A DNA stretch of 64,000 nucleotides from the NCBI GenBank assembly GCA_034401795.1, contig CM067367.1, positions 49,975,363 to 50,039,362 of the forward strand, written 5' to 3'. The translations under genes were made by a program, and so were the position numbers. Shown here one piece after another: positions 12,735 to 24,105 of this stretch; the first letter of the stretch is position 1; each line of letters opens with the position of its first letter. Under the pieces are notes generated by a model. That model saw only the letters and a program-made list of their open reading frames with translations, made no database searches and was not told where the DNA came from. This stretch comes from Chaetoderma sp. LZ-2023a. Lineage: Eukaryota; Mollusca; Caudofoveata; Chaetodermatida; Chaetodermatidae.

Positions 12735-13110
12735 GTTGAATATTTTGAACATAATGGACCTTTCCATTTTTCGCTATGCCCCGCCCATCCTGACTAGCAA
12801 TTTCCAGAAAACTATACAGGTAAGCTGTTGAATATTTTGAAAATAATTCGACTGGGTGCTGTCGCCTCCTCAAATTAGTTTCAAAATATTCAACAGGATG
12901 TTTATTAAATAGTAGACATACAATTCTTACAACGTGTCGTACTATTAAGAGTTAGACAGTCAATATAGAATCATTTATGATGTAATGATTATGATGTCAT
13001 CCTACACACCGCTTAGCTGATTATGACATCATATGCCATCATTACTCTGGAAAGGTCCATTGGATTGGAAGCAATGTCTTCCAAATCGAATTATGTTCAA
13101 AATATTCAAC
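12735..13110. mobile_element. Foldback hairpin (21-bp perfect arms) split by a MITE
   Basis: Left arm GTTGAATATTTTGAACATAA(T) at 12735-12755 and right arm ATTATGTTCAAAATATTCAA(C) at 13090-13110 are exact inverted repeats, separated by MITE copy d plus a short loop. Confidence 0.8.
12753..13061 (+). mobile_element. Family-A foldback MITE, copy d
   Basis: AATGGACCTTTCCA start and TGGAAAGGTCCATT end are perfect 14-bp inverted repeats. The inner palindrome GTTGAATATTTTGAAAATAA with its partner is shortened at the loop. Confidence 0.9.
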
Positions 13111-13676
13111 AGTACATTTTATTTTGTTTTGGAAACATTTAAAATTATTCCTGAGCTGTACTGCAGTATATGGAACTATGAGCATATTAACCAGGTTTGA
13201 TGTCAATGTCTCAAGCAAATGTTCAAAAATAGCAAAACATGATATCATTGTTTACTCCACACAAACAGACAGACAGACGGATGGACAGTGGCTGATCGCT
13301 ATAGCTCAGACATGTCAGATGACTGATAAGTTAACGGAGTCGATAATTGAGCCAGTCATTCCAGAGAGAAATTTCTAAAATATTCTCTTGGCAAACAAAT
13401 GGACATTTACAAATATTTGTTTTGACCATAGCTAAGCTCCGCCCACTTTGTGTGCATGTTGGAATTGATTTATATACTTTTAAACCTGAATTACCAGAAT
13501 CCTAATTCCCAGGTAATGGATGAATTCAGTTTTAGCTATGCCCAGTCCATCTCTAGCTAAGCTCCACCCACACTTCTTTGTGATGGGACCGATCGATCCC
13601 TGAACTGCCTGACTATCATGGCAGCAACAGCGCCCAGTTATATTAGTTTCAAAATATTCAACAGAATGGTTATTAA

Positions 13677-13876
13677 CCCTTAGGACCCTGATCACAATAT
13701 TCTATCTTTTACTACATCAATGGCAAACAAACTGGTGTAAATTTCTCAACCATTTTGGTGAACGATCTCGCTGTCGCGACGGCACCATCTTTCACCAAAT
13801 TTGTCGAAATATGAACACCAGTTCATCCTTTAATTTAATTTGAAAATTTACAATTTTGACATCAGAGTGGTAAGAG
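13677..13876. mobile_element. 200-bp TTAA-flanked MITE (piggyBac-like), copy 1
   Basis: Flanked by TTAA at 13673-13676 and 13877-13880. The ends CCCTTAGGACCCTGATC and GATCAGAGTGG-like TAAGAG form imperfect inverted repeats (13 of 19). The host MITE sequence TTATTAAATAGTA is split exactly at its TTAA. Confidence 0.75.
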
Positions 13877-14329
13877 TTAAATAGTAAAGCCATGCAATCC
13901 ATAAAACAATGCTTAGTCCATCATCAATTAAGCATTCTTGATGAACTTATCTACTTCATTCATGACGTAATTGATTTTGACATCATCCTACATGTCACAT
14001 AGTTGGTTATGACGTCATATGATTCCCTGTTTAAGACTATATGCTCGGCCTCAACGTGGCGCAGGGGTGTAACCTACTGGGTGTCAATCCAGACATTTGG
14101 AGGGGATAACCAGAGCATTATGCACAACGCTAATGAAATGACACTTGGAGAACGAATAAACCGAAATGGTACTCGCCCTGTGAGGATCTGCCAGGAAGGT
14201 GCAGCGCCGGGCTCCACGCCTCGAAGGAGCCCACCCTCAGCTACTGGAGGTCCCATCAACTCGTCTTGTGGAGCCAGGGACGAGGATGGAGAGCTACTGG
14301 CCTACCGAAAGAGAAGACCAAACCCAAAG

Positions 14330-14960
14330 AGAACCCCAGTATCAACATCATGCACTGGAACGCAGAAGGGGTTACCAACAAGAAATCAGAGCTCGAACAG
14401 TTCCTGTACGAAAACAACATTGATATCTGCTGCATCCAAGAGACACACCTGCAAGAAGGAAAACAATTTAAGATCAGAGGTTACCAGATTTTCCGGTGTG
14501 ATCGAAGAGAAAGAAAGAAAGGCGGGGTGATCACCTTGGTCCGAAACAGCATGAACGCCAGCCAGATCAAAACCTTTATGGAAGAGGCAGAATATATCAA
14601 GATCAAGGTAACAACCAGCAACTCTGTGATTGACATTGTCAATTATTACTGCCCTAATGACAAGTCTCTCACTTGACACAATCCAGGTCCCGGACTGCCA
14701 CTCCTCATTGTGAGACTTTAATAGCCAGTCCCAGAGCTGGGGATACAGAACACTTGATAAACGAGAAGACATTGAAGCATGGCAAGATGAAAAGCACCTT
14801 TTACTTGTCAACGATCCCACAGATCAGCCTACCTTTTACTCGTGCCAATGGCACTCGACAACAACGCCGGACTTGGCATTTAAGACATTCACAGAAACCT
14901 CAGTAGAGTGGTCGGATCGCAGTTAGGAGGAAGCAATCACCGCCCAGTCCTCCTCTCTCT
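14330..14960 (+). pseudogene. LINE APE-type endonuclease domain, frameshifted
   Basis: Frame at 14266-14676 reads NIMHWNAEGVTNKKSELEQF, then IDICCIQETHL and a GGVITLVRN segment, the N-terminal motifs of APE endonucleases. After a frameshift near 14670 come SWGYRTLDKRGEDIEAW, TPDLAFKTF and LGGSNHRPVLL. In the family the last motif is SDH; here Asp is Asn, which should remove a catalytic residue. Confidence 0.85.
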
Positions 14961-16820
14961 TTCTGGAAGTATTTCGACAAGTTCACCTCAACATCCAAGG
15001 TGGAACTACAAAAAGGCAAATTGGAGTCTGTTCAGCATTCGTTCCAATGAGCTTACCCAAAATATAGCAGTAGAAGGGAGAAACATCAACAATGTGGTCA
15101 AGGAATTTAATTCAAGTATCCTCAATGCCAACGAAGCGATTCCTCGAGGGTTCAGGAAAAACTACCGCCCCTACTGGACAACAGAATTGCAAGCAGCACA
15201 TGATAAACTAGACAAGGCCAGAGAAGATGCAGAGGGTAATCCCTGTCATGAAAACCACTTCACGCTACAACAAACTAAAGCCAGGTATCTAAAGACCAAG
15301 CTGGAGGCCAAAAGAAGAAGCTGGAGGGAAAAGACGGCAGGGTTTAATTTAGAGAGAGACACCACAAAGCAATGGAGACTGACTAAAGCACTGAATGATG
15401 AGGGTGTCGGGGGAGAAAAGATTACTCTTGAAGACGATGGACAAACACTGAGAGGAAAGATGGCTGCAGACGCCTTTGTGAAGGCATATGCAAAAGAAAG
15501 CAACATTTCTATACCACGAATGCGTCAAAAAGAGGTTAGAAAAGAGCAAAAGGAAAGAACAGACACCAACACTCACGATGCAATGAAAGCTGACATTAGT
15601 TTAGCAGAACTGAAGAAGGCTATCCGCCAATCGAAGAAGAAGAAATCTCCCGGGCCAGATGGCATTACGAATGAAATGATCCAACACCTTGGTAATGCAT
15701 CTCTTCGCAAGTTGCTAGACATCTTTAATCTCAGTTGGACCAATGGAGAGGTTCCTCAGTGCTGGAAGGAAGCCAGAATGACTCCTATTCTGAAAAAGGG
15801 AAGAACAAGAAAGAAAGTGCTGAGCTACCGTCCTATCAGTCTTACAAACTGCATATGCAAGACCATGGAGCGCATCATCAACCAGCGGTTGCAGTGGTAC
15901 CTGGAGTCGGAGAACATTATTGTTTCAGAGCAGGCAGGCTTCAGAACATACAGGAGCACAGAAGATCAAACAACACATCTTGCACAGGTTATAGAGGACA
16001 CTTTTCAAGCCAAGAAGGTGATGCTAGCTGCCTTTATCGATCTGCAGAAGGCATTTGACAAGGTGTGGTAGGATGGTCTCCTCGAGAAGCTCCGGCGCCC
16101 ATAAATCGGGGGAAACATGTTCCGCTGGACCAAGTCATACCTACACAATCGCAGAGCTAGGGTGCTAGTGGATGGACAATCTGGACAGAATGTATTGCTG
16201 AGACAAGGGGTGCCACAAGGCGGAGTATTATCACCAACTCTTCATTAATGACATTGTAGCAGAGCAGCCCAATGGGATCCAAGCAGCCCTCTGTGCAGAT
16301 GACCTCGTACTCTGGTGCACCGAGGAGTACACAACGACTGCCCCGTACAGAATGCAGCTCGCCTTGGACAGACAGAATTATAGCTTGGGCCAATCGCTGG
16401 TGTATTATCATCAACAAAGAAAAATCATCAGCCATGCTATTCTCACTGTCCACCAAAACCAAGGTTGGCAATTTGACACTGGGCGGTACGCCACTCGAGT
16501 ACGAGGACCAGCAGACATACCTGGGAGTCACATATGACAGAAGATTAACATGGAAGGAGCACATCTAGAACACAGAGGCAAAGGCCAGAAGAAAGCTAAA
16601 CATCATGAGTAAGCTGGCAGGAACAAAGTGGGGTGCCAATGAAAGGATCCTCAAGACCATCTACCTAGGTGCCGTACGACCACACCTTGAGTATGAATCC
16701 AGTTCATGGATGACAGCATCTAAATCTCATCAACAGAACCTCGACAGAGTACAAAACCAGGCACTGCGCATCATCACTGGTGGAATGAGATCAACACCAA
16801 TAGAAAAAATGTAGCAGACA
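14908..16820 (+). pseudogene. LINE reverse transcriptase, with stops and frameshifts
   Basis: An open part to 16071 includes KSPGPDGITNEMIQHL, YRPISLTN, EQAGFRTYRST and motif A FIDLQKAFDKVW followed by a stop. Further frames give RQGVPQGGVLSPTL (motif B), CADDLVLW (motif C), YLGVTYDRRLTWKEHI and a thumb/linker segment GAVRPHLEYESSSW to ALRIITGGMRSTP. At least two stops and one frameshift break it. The RT order and spacing are those of I/Ingi-type LINEs. Confidence 0.88.
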
Positions 16821-17129
16821 GCAGGCATCCCCCCACTTAGCAAAGGAAGGGAATGCAAAGCACTGATCCAAGCTGCAAAGTTCAAATCGTTCAACAACCA
16901 CCCGATGAAGATCAGGCAAGCACAGCTGTCATCAGGAAGACTTAAAAGATCAAGTTTTGTGAAAGAGATAAAAACACTTCAAAGGAAACACCAAGAAATG
17001 TTGCCAGCATAAATAGAAGACCCAAACCACACCCTTGATCCTCCACCCTGGGAAAACAAACTAGAGAGCATAGCTATTCGCACACAGTGATGTGAGCAAG
17101 AAGGCCCTGACCCTAGTCATGCTGGAAGA

Positions 17130-17230
17130 AATGTACCCTAAGGAGACATGGATAAGGATCTACACAGATGGATCAGCCAAAGATGCAATTAGGAGCGGAG
17201 GTGCCGGACTGCACATACAGTATCCAAACA
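17130..17230 (+). pseudogene. LINE RNase H domain fragment
   Basis: Translates as WIRIYTDGSAKDAIRSGGAG followed by LHIQYPNRQHES. The YTDGSA..GGAG pattern is the first strand pair of RNase H, as found in I-clade LINEs. The rest of the domain is deleted before the tail. Confidence 0.7.
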
Positions 17231-17625
17231 GACAACATGAGTCTTCTTGAAAAGCTGTATGGGCCTGTGGAAGAACTGCAGAAAACCACAGATTTCATCT
17301 TGAGAACGGCTCTCCAAGTGTGATACCAGCGATCGAAAAGAAGAAGAAGAACGTCATATGATTAATGGATAAACTAGAAAGGTCCCTTGACAGAGGTATA
17401 ATACATCATTAACGACTGTGACATTGGCCTAAATCTGACATATTTGATTATGGCACCATATACTTGAGTACCACATTAGATACTTCCATTGGAAGACTGA
17501 CGAAGAATGACTTTTATTCAGTTCAGAAAACAGCATACATGTAACAGAATGTGCGTTGTCGCTGATTGGACAAATATGTCTTGGGCACTATTTCAAAGGT
17601 TGCAATTTATGCCATCTGAGATTCT

Positions 17626-17895
17626 CACAGAGGAGGCGGTAGCTCAGGCAGTAACGAGCAGAGCTGTGAAACCGGCGACCCCGGGATCGCGTCTCCGTTC
17701 GGCCAACTGACAATCGCTGGAAACATAGGCAATCTCTTTCACTCCTTGTCGCCTCTCTCCACCCAGGAGTATAAATGGGTACCAGTGTAAAGCTGGGGAA
17801 GTTACCAATAATAGACTGAAATAAAACCAGCCTAGAATGGCATGAATGGTACATGGAATCAGGGGCTCGATAGATGCCAATCAAACAAATAACTT
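17626..17895 (+). mobile_element. tRNA-derived SINE with 13-bp target-site duplication
   Basis: CATCTGAGATTCT is repeated at 17613-17625 and 17896-17908. The head has an A-box-like TAGCTCAGGCAG (17640-17651) and a weak B-box-like GGGATCGCGTCTCC (about 17684). The body has CTCTCCACCCAGGAGTATAA then ATGGGTACC, a central segment I associate with bivalve SINEs of the RUDI/BivaMD kind (from memory, not searched). Confidence 0.8.
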
Positions 17896-18163
17896 CATCT
17901 GAGATTCTGGGATGTATATATACAAACCACCTATCATCTTATGGTTGTAGTTGTGGGATTGTTGAGTGACCATTAATTTTGAGGACAAAGACAAGTTTGT
18001 CGTCTCGATGCTCCATTAGCAGTTCAGATCTAGATTTCTTTGAGCTAGTCCATTGCATGATTTTTATGCAAAGAACAAAATCTTCAATTTAATCCGTTTG
18101 GTGATTGTTAGCCAGTGCAATGACCTAAAACCATTTACCCCTTGAGGCTCCAATGGCTTAAAC

Positions 18164-18396
18164 CTTTAACCCTTAAATTTGTTCAAGCACATTTAAATTT
18201 TCTCAAAGATGTCGATTTGCAGACCAAGAGCGGATTGTTTTTGAAAATTTACCACTGGAATGACTGGCTCGGGTATTGAGTCAGTCATTCCAGTGGCAAA
18301 TTTTCAAATGCAGGCTTCTCTTGGTCTGCAAATAGACCTTTTCCAGGACCACCACAGAAGCCATTTTTGGCCGATGCAAGTGTTAAAGGGTTAATT
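18164..18396. mobile_element. Family-C TTAA-type palindromic element
   Basis: Runs TTAACCCTTAAATTTG to GTTAAAGGGTTAA. The centre has CCACTGGAATGACTGGCTCG and its inverse, flanked by inverted GCAGACCAAGAG / CTCTTGGTCTGC. Confidence 0.8.
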
Positions 18397-18441
18397 TTCA
18401 AGGGAACTATACTGGAAAGCTATTTTGAAAATAAATTTTAT

Positions 18442-18471
18442 GGGGGGGGGGGAGGGGGCAGGGAGGGGGGG
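18442..18471 (+). repeat. G-rich tract
   Basis: G runs of 11, 5, 3 and 7 separated by A, CA and A; potential G-quadruplex. Confidence 0.9.
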
Positions 18472-18639
18472 CTGTTGCTGGCATAGGCCAGAATATGTCA
18501 CTCACAAGCTGGAGCAGACAAGCCAGCGTGATGCTGCCAATATGCTGTGGTCTGTGGCACACAGAAATTCTAAGACAGCAGCAGCTTGCATGACGCTTTG
18601 AAGAAAAGTAATTTCAGAACCTGGCCAGAGGCAGCAACA

Positions 18640-18790
18640 GGCCCAAGTAAAAATAGTTTCAAAATATTCAAAAGCTTACATGCATAGTTACCTTGTAATT
18701 GGGTTTCTGGTATTTCAGGGTTCAAAATATATATATCAATCCCAGCACATGTACAAAGTGGGTGGGGCTTAGCTAGAAATGAATCCCCTT
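18640..18790 (-). mobile_element. Family-A MITE fragment in the gene's 3' flank
   Basis: AGTTTCAAAATATTCAAAAG, then GTGGGTGGGGCTTAGCTAGA, ending about 20 bp after the stop codon of the RING exon. Confidence 0.6.
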
Positions 18791-18809
18791 ATTGATTGAC
18801 ATATGGATA

Positions 18810-19048
18810 TTAGAGGCTCGGATAAAGATGGATCTTTTTCTTAATCGGCTTTCTGCACATATGACAGATTGTTAAGTTCTTGCCACAAGGCTGGCAAACA
18901 GTGTGACCGCACAGAAATGCAGTGTCCCATTTTCGTTCCAAACAAATTGAACATAGTTGATCATCCGGTATGTCTGCAGGATTCTCTACCTCGCATTGTC
19001 TGCCTAATGACACTGACCGTATCAGCTTTACAGCTTGCTCTTTTTTAT
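18810..19048 (-). CDS. Coding exon 10: C-terminal C3HC4 RING finger and stop
   Basis: The final coding exon follows an ACTTTGCAG acceptor, enters in phase 1 and ends with TAA. It encodes [20 protein letters not shown], then a RING: C707-x2-C710-x10-C721-x-H723-x2-C726-x2-C729-x6-C736-x2-C739. After it comes a short basic tail ending IHLYPSL. Such C-terminal RINGs generally recruit E2 enzymes. The 3' UTR runs at once into MITE-derived sequence, and no canonical AATAAA is obvious nearby. Confidence 0.88.
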
Positions 19049-22000
19049 CTGCAAAGTTGAAAAAACCATGATTTTAACCATTTGACTCCTGCTAATGAGC
19101 CACAATTATGGCCCTTATTTCAAGTGATGAGTTCATCATATTGATAGGACAAATAGATATTACTAAAGCAACATATCGGCTAAATTTTGTTTTAATCCAT
19201 CAACAATTGATGAAATAAATGTACTTTAACCATAGGGTTTGAATAGTTTACGTCTTAATGAACAAGAGTTATGGCCCTTGTTTAAAGTTGCAGGCTATGT
19301 TCATAGTTTTCATAGGGATCAAAGCCATAAAAATAACTTAATGAACAACGGTTATGGCCCTTGTTTAAGGGCGCGGCCACTTCAATATTCATAGCTTGAA
19401 TAAATGTAGCATAAAGGAACATGTCTGCCAAATTTAGTTTTAATCCATTGATAAATCACGAAAAGTGCCACAAATGTATTTTCCCCAACGGCTTCAATAA
19501 TTTGAAAATATAGCAAGGGCCATAACTCTGCTATTTGTGGGCATAGCCACTATCTTCATAGCTCAAATAGATATTACGTAAAGGAACATAGCTGCCAAAT
19601 TTAGTTTTAACCCATCAATAAATGGCGTAACATGCTACAAATGTATCTTCCCCATAGGCCTCCATACTTTGAAAACATACCAAGAACCATAACATTGCTA
19701 TTTGTAGGTGTGGCCACTTCATATTTATAAAAGAACATGTGTGCCAAATTTGTCTTTAATCCGGCAACAAATAACGAAGTGTGCCACAGTTGTTGACAGA
19801 TGACAGGCAGACAAATCACGACTGTAATTCACCTAGGTGATATAAAAACCATGAAAATAGTACAAATCTGTGAAAGAATTTAGACTAGTATTGAATCGAA
19901 TAGCATCCCTGCATGCATAGAACATACCTGTAATGATTCATTGAAATCGTGTGAACAATTTCTGTATAATAAGAAAAATTATAAACCTTACCGTAAAGAC
20001 ACATGAAAAACCGTGACAAAAATAAGGAGTTCCCAAAATTCAAACTAGTGATGACGCAGTTTGCATCCCTGTGTGAAATACACCACATCTGTAACGCTCC
20101 ATTGAGATCCGATGGGCTATTGTTGTGAAATACGGATTTAAAACCTTAACCAACACCAATGGAAATAGTGATCCCTATGTCTCGCTTTCTGCGATGCAGG
20201 CAAGACTAAAACATTCTTATCTTTTTCTACATCCCGGAGCGGTAACTAATATTTCTTTATCATTCTTATCTTGTTCTCCAAATGGACAATGACTGAGCAC
20301 GAATTCAGATGTTCTTGACTATTAACCATGGTATCCCTTTAATGGTCAAGCCGGCCAAAAATGGTGTCTGTAGAGGTCACAATAAATATCCATTTGCAGG
20401 ACAACAGAAAGGTATTTTTGTAAAAGAACTTCCACTGAAGAAAAATTTCAATTACATGTATTAGCAAGTATAGAAGCATTAGTAACACCGAGTTCTTTTA
20501 ACCATTTCACCGATAAATCCCGGAAAAGGTATATTCTTTATGATATAAAATTTATTCTGTTGAGTATTTTGACATTAATTTGACTGGAAGTCAAATTAAT
20601 TTCAAAATAATCCAGATTTTTTGTCCGGAAAATAATTTTGGATGAGCACGCGGTTTGTCCTTTTCAGACATATGGCGCAAGCACATGATTTGTCTCTTCC
20701 AGTGTTTGGGAATGTGAGTATGCAGAATGCATACAAATGATATTTTAGTCTGCAGATTTACCACAAGAATTCCGCGGAATTAAATCTCACCTGTCGTGTT
20801 TGTCAGTGGCATTGACCTTTGACATTGTGACATCCTTGTTATCATGCTGCTTCCTAACATTATAGGTAACCATGTATTCAATTTTAGTTCCAATAGGATT
20901 AACCAACCCTGAAATATAAATGATGGAAAGACTTAAGGTTGAAAATGCAGAAGTTAAATAGCAATATTAGAATGGCCTTGACGTGGTGACCTCTATGTCA
21001 CCATCCTGTATCCTCTTGGCATAAGCAACTATGTACCCAAGTTGTGTTCCATTATGGTTAAGCAATCCTGAAATATAACATGATATGATTTGCTAAGCCT
21101 AAAAACCTAACATTGAAAAACAAGTTTAGTTCCAATAGGATTAACCAATCCTGAAAGATAAGCCAAGATAGTTTGCTATCCATAAAAACTTAACATTGAA
21201 AAAACAGGTTTGTATCAAGGTCACAGTGACCTTGACCTTTGACCTTGTGAAATCAGTATCATCATGCTGCTTTCTAACAGTATATGCAACAACATAGCCA
21301 AGCTTAGTCGCAATAGGATTAATTGATCCTGAAATATAAGCTGATAAGTTTTGCTAAACGCAAAAACTTTACATTGCTGACGCCGTCGGAACAGTGACAC
21401 AGATGTCTCGCTTTCTGCTTCGCAGGTGGGACAAAAATGATTTGAAAGGTTTTCCTTTTTCAACAGGCTGCAGATAACTACTAGATTAACCGTGTTTACT
21501 CAAAATTTTGTTGATGTCCAGAAATCTGTAGGCTTGTTAAAGAACCAAAATTTATCGGATAAATCCAGAGAGATGGTCACTGAATTGTATGCAGACGAGC
21601 ATCTAGCAGAAAGAAACAGTACTATATACCGGTATACATGTTAGCAAATGAAACAATACTAACCTGTCTTTGATGGTACCGACTCTACTCGAGGTGAAGT
21701 ACAGGCATCACACTGAGCAGAGCTAGGGGTGTTGATTAACGTACACCTTATACATGTCCACTGCTCACTCTCCAGCATGTCAGACTGAGATGCTGAAACA
21801 GATGGCTCTGCTGGCTGAAGCCTGATGCAGTATTCACACTTATACTCACTGGGTAAATCCAGGAAAGTGCATGCTGCACACTGTACCGAGCTAGATTTAT
21901 CTCTATCATAACCAGATGGATTAGCTGTATGAGAACGTGATAGACTGCTTCCATGACTGACTGATGGATCAACTCCATAATTAAATGATAACACAGCTCC

Positions 22001-24058
22001 AGGAGTAACTGACAAAGTGGGTGTTGGATCAACTGTCGAACTGTTTCCAGGTTCGACTGTGGAGCTGGTTCTAGGATAAACTGAGGAACTGGTTCTCGGA
22101 TCCACTGAGGAACTGGTTCCCAGATCCACTGAGGAACTGGTTCCCGGATCAACTGATGAACTGGGTCCAGTAGCAACTGAAAAATAGACATTGACTACAG
22201 GTATGGAGGGATCTATCAAAAGCATGACGTCATTTTCAGTTACATCATTAGTTAGCTAACATAACAATTCACCTTTCCAGAGTACTCACCCATCATATGA
22301 CGTCATAATGAACTGCGCGATGTGTACAATGACATCATAATGAATGATGTCATGAATGATGTCGATAAGTACGTCACGAACGCATATTTGAAGACGGTCT
22401 ATGCGTTGTTGTACAAATTGTTTGCTTTTACTATTTAATAAATATTCTGTTGACTATTTTGAAACTAATTTGACTGGGCATTTGGGGATCGATCAATCCC
22501 AACACGGTGAGGTGTCGGTGGAGCTTAGCTAGTGAGGTGCGGGGCATAGCTAAAAATGGAGATCCATTAAAATGATGTCTAGCACGGTCATGAAAATCAA
22601 AGCCCAACACCAGTGTATGAATGGACCTTTCCACATTTAGCTATGCCCCACCCATCTCAATCTAAGCTCCACCCAAACCATGTCCGTGTTGGGATGGATC
22701 GATCGATCGATCGATCGATCGATCTCTGAACTCCCTGACTATCAATTTCCAGAAAACTATACATGTAAACTGTTGAATATTTTGACGCTAATTTGACTGG
22801 GTGTTGTTACTGCCTATGGCAGCAACAGCGCCCAGTTAAATTAGTTTCAAAATATTCAAAACATTCGACAGCATGTTTATTAAATAGTAAAGATATACAA
22901 TTTGTACGACATGTCAGACTATTAACAGTTAAATATGGGACAAATAGAATCATCTATGACGTAATGATTTTGACATCAGCATACACATCACTTAGTTGAT
23001 TATGACATCATATATTGATGGATAAACTTGGAAAGGTCCATTGCATGTCGTTGATGAATTTACAATGTAATAATCAATGTTCAGTTGAATATTTTGAAAC
23101 TAAGTTGACCGGGAGCTGTGGCTGCCATAGGCATTAAAGCAGTTTCAAAATATTTAATAGGGTACCTGTATCCTAATCAAACTCGTTCTACTGGTGGGCC
23201 TTGGTGGTCTGACAAATGATGGTTTTAGACCTAATTTCTCTCGAGCTCTACACAAAATGGAGGATGGCTTGACTTAGTGATCCGAGTGGCTTCCTTTCAG
23301 GCCAGGTGACGCAAAAGTTGACGCCAAACAGATGGATGATGAACAGACGCAATGGCATACACTCACTTGGTCATTCTGGCCAGGTGACATAAAAATTTAC
23401 GCCAAACAGACGTATGATGGACAGACGCAATGGGATACGCTCACTTGGTCATTCTGGCCAGGTGACGTAAAAGTTGACACCAAACAGACGGATGATGGAT
23501 GGACGCAATGCATATGCCCACTTGGTCATTCTGGCTAGGTGAGCTAAAAACACTATAGGCAAGGGTAATTTCTCGAGGATTGCTAATGGAAGAATCCAGT
23601 TTGAGCTATGCCCCGCCTATTTCTAGCTAAGCTCCACCCAGGCCTTGCCAGTGTTGGGATTAATCGATCACTGCACACTCTGAATAAACTGCACAGTCAG
23701 ATAAGATGTTGAATATTTTGAAACTAATTAGACTGGGTTCTGTTGCTGCTATATGTGACTATGTTGACTATGATGTCATATGATTGATCGATAAACTGGA
23801 GTCCTCAATTTTATGGGTTCCTTCAATTGGCAAACAAGAACTGGTCGTTAACCATTTAGTCTTAAAATTTGCTCCTTTTGCAGTAAAATAGAAGACTATT
23901 TTTGACAATTTAATGCTGCTACAATGACTGGTTCAGTTAGCAAGGCAATCATTAAAGCGGTAAATTTTCAGAAATAGTCTTCTCTTGTTCTGCCAATGGA
24001 CATTTCTCAAGACCACTGCAGAAGCCATTTTGGGCTGCTTGAACGCTAAAGAATGGTG

Positions 24059-24105
<47 letters not shown>

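Larger units (their letters stand above)
14025..17350 (+). mobile_element. I-type non-LTR retrotransposon (endonuclease, RT, RNase H), degraded
   Basis: Flanked by the 13-bp direct repeat ACGTCATATGATT at 14012-14024 and 17351-17363, a target-site duplication. The 3' end is an AAGAAGAAG-type tail. Remnants of an ORF1-like region (about 14100-14330), APE endonuclease, RT and RNase H lie in the expected order. Frameshifts and stops throughout show it is inactive. Confidence 0.88.
13514..17388 (+). mobile_element. Family-A MITE, copy e, carrying two later insertions
   Basis: Left part (AGTTTTAGCTATGCCC, AGCTAAGCTCCACCCACAC) begins near 13514. The right end ATTAATGGATAAACTAGAAA then GGTCCC is near 17388. 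It is interrupted by a TTAA element (13677-13876) and a LINE (14025-17350). The left half of the central palindrome is deleted. Confidence 0.75.

Noticed and set aside
14003-14530. Separate plus-strand host gene of 175 codons
   Set aside because: It overlaps the LINE endonuclease in another frame and starts inside the disrupted MITE; at most a remnant of LINE ORF1.
17640-17700. tRNA gene
   Set aside because: A and B boxes are weak and the cloverleaf is not formed; target duplications and the long body show a tRNA-derived SINE.
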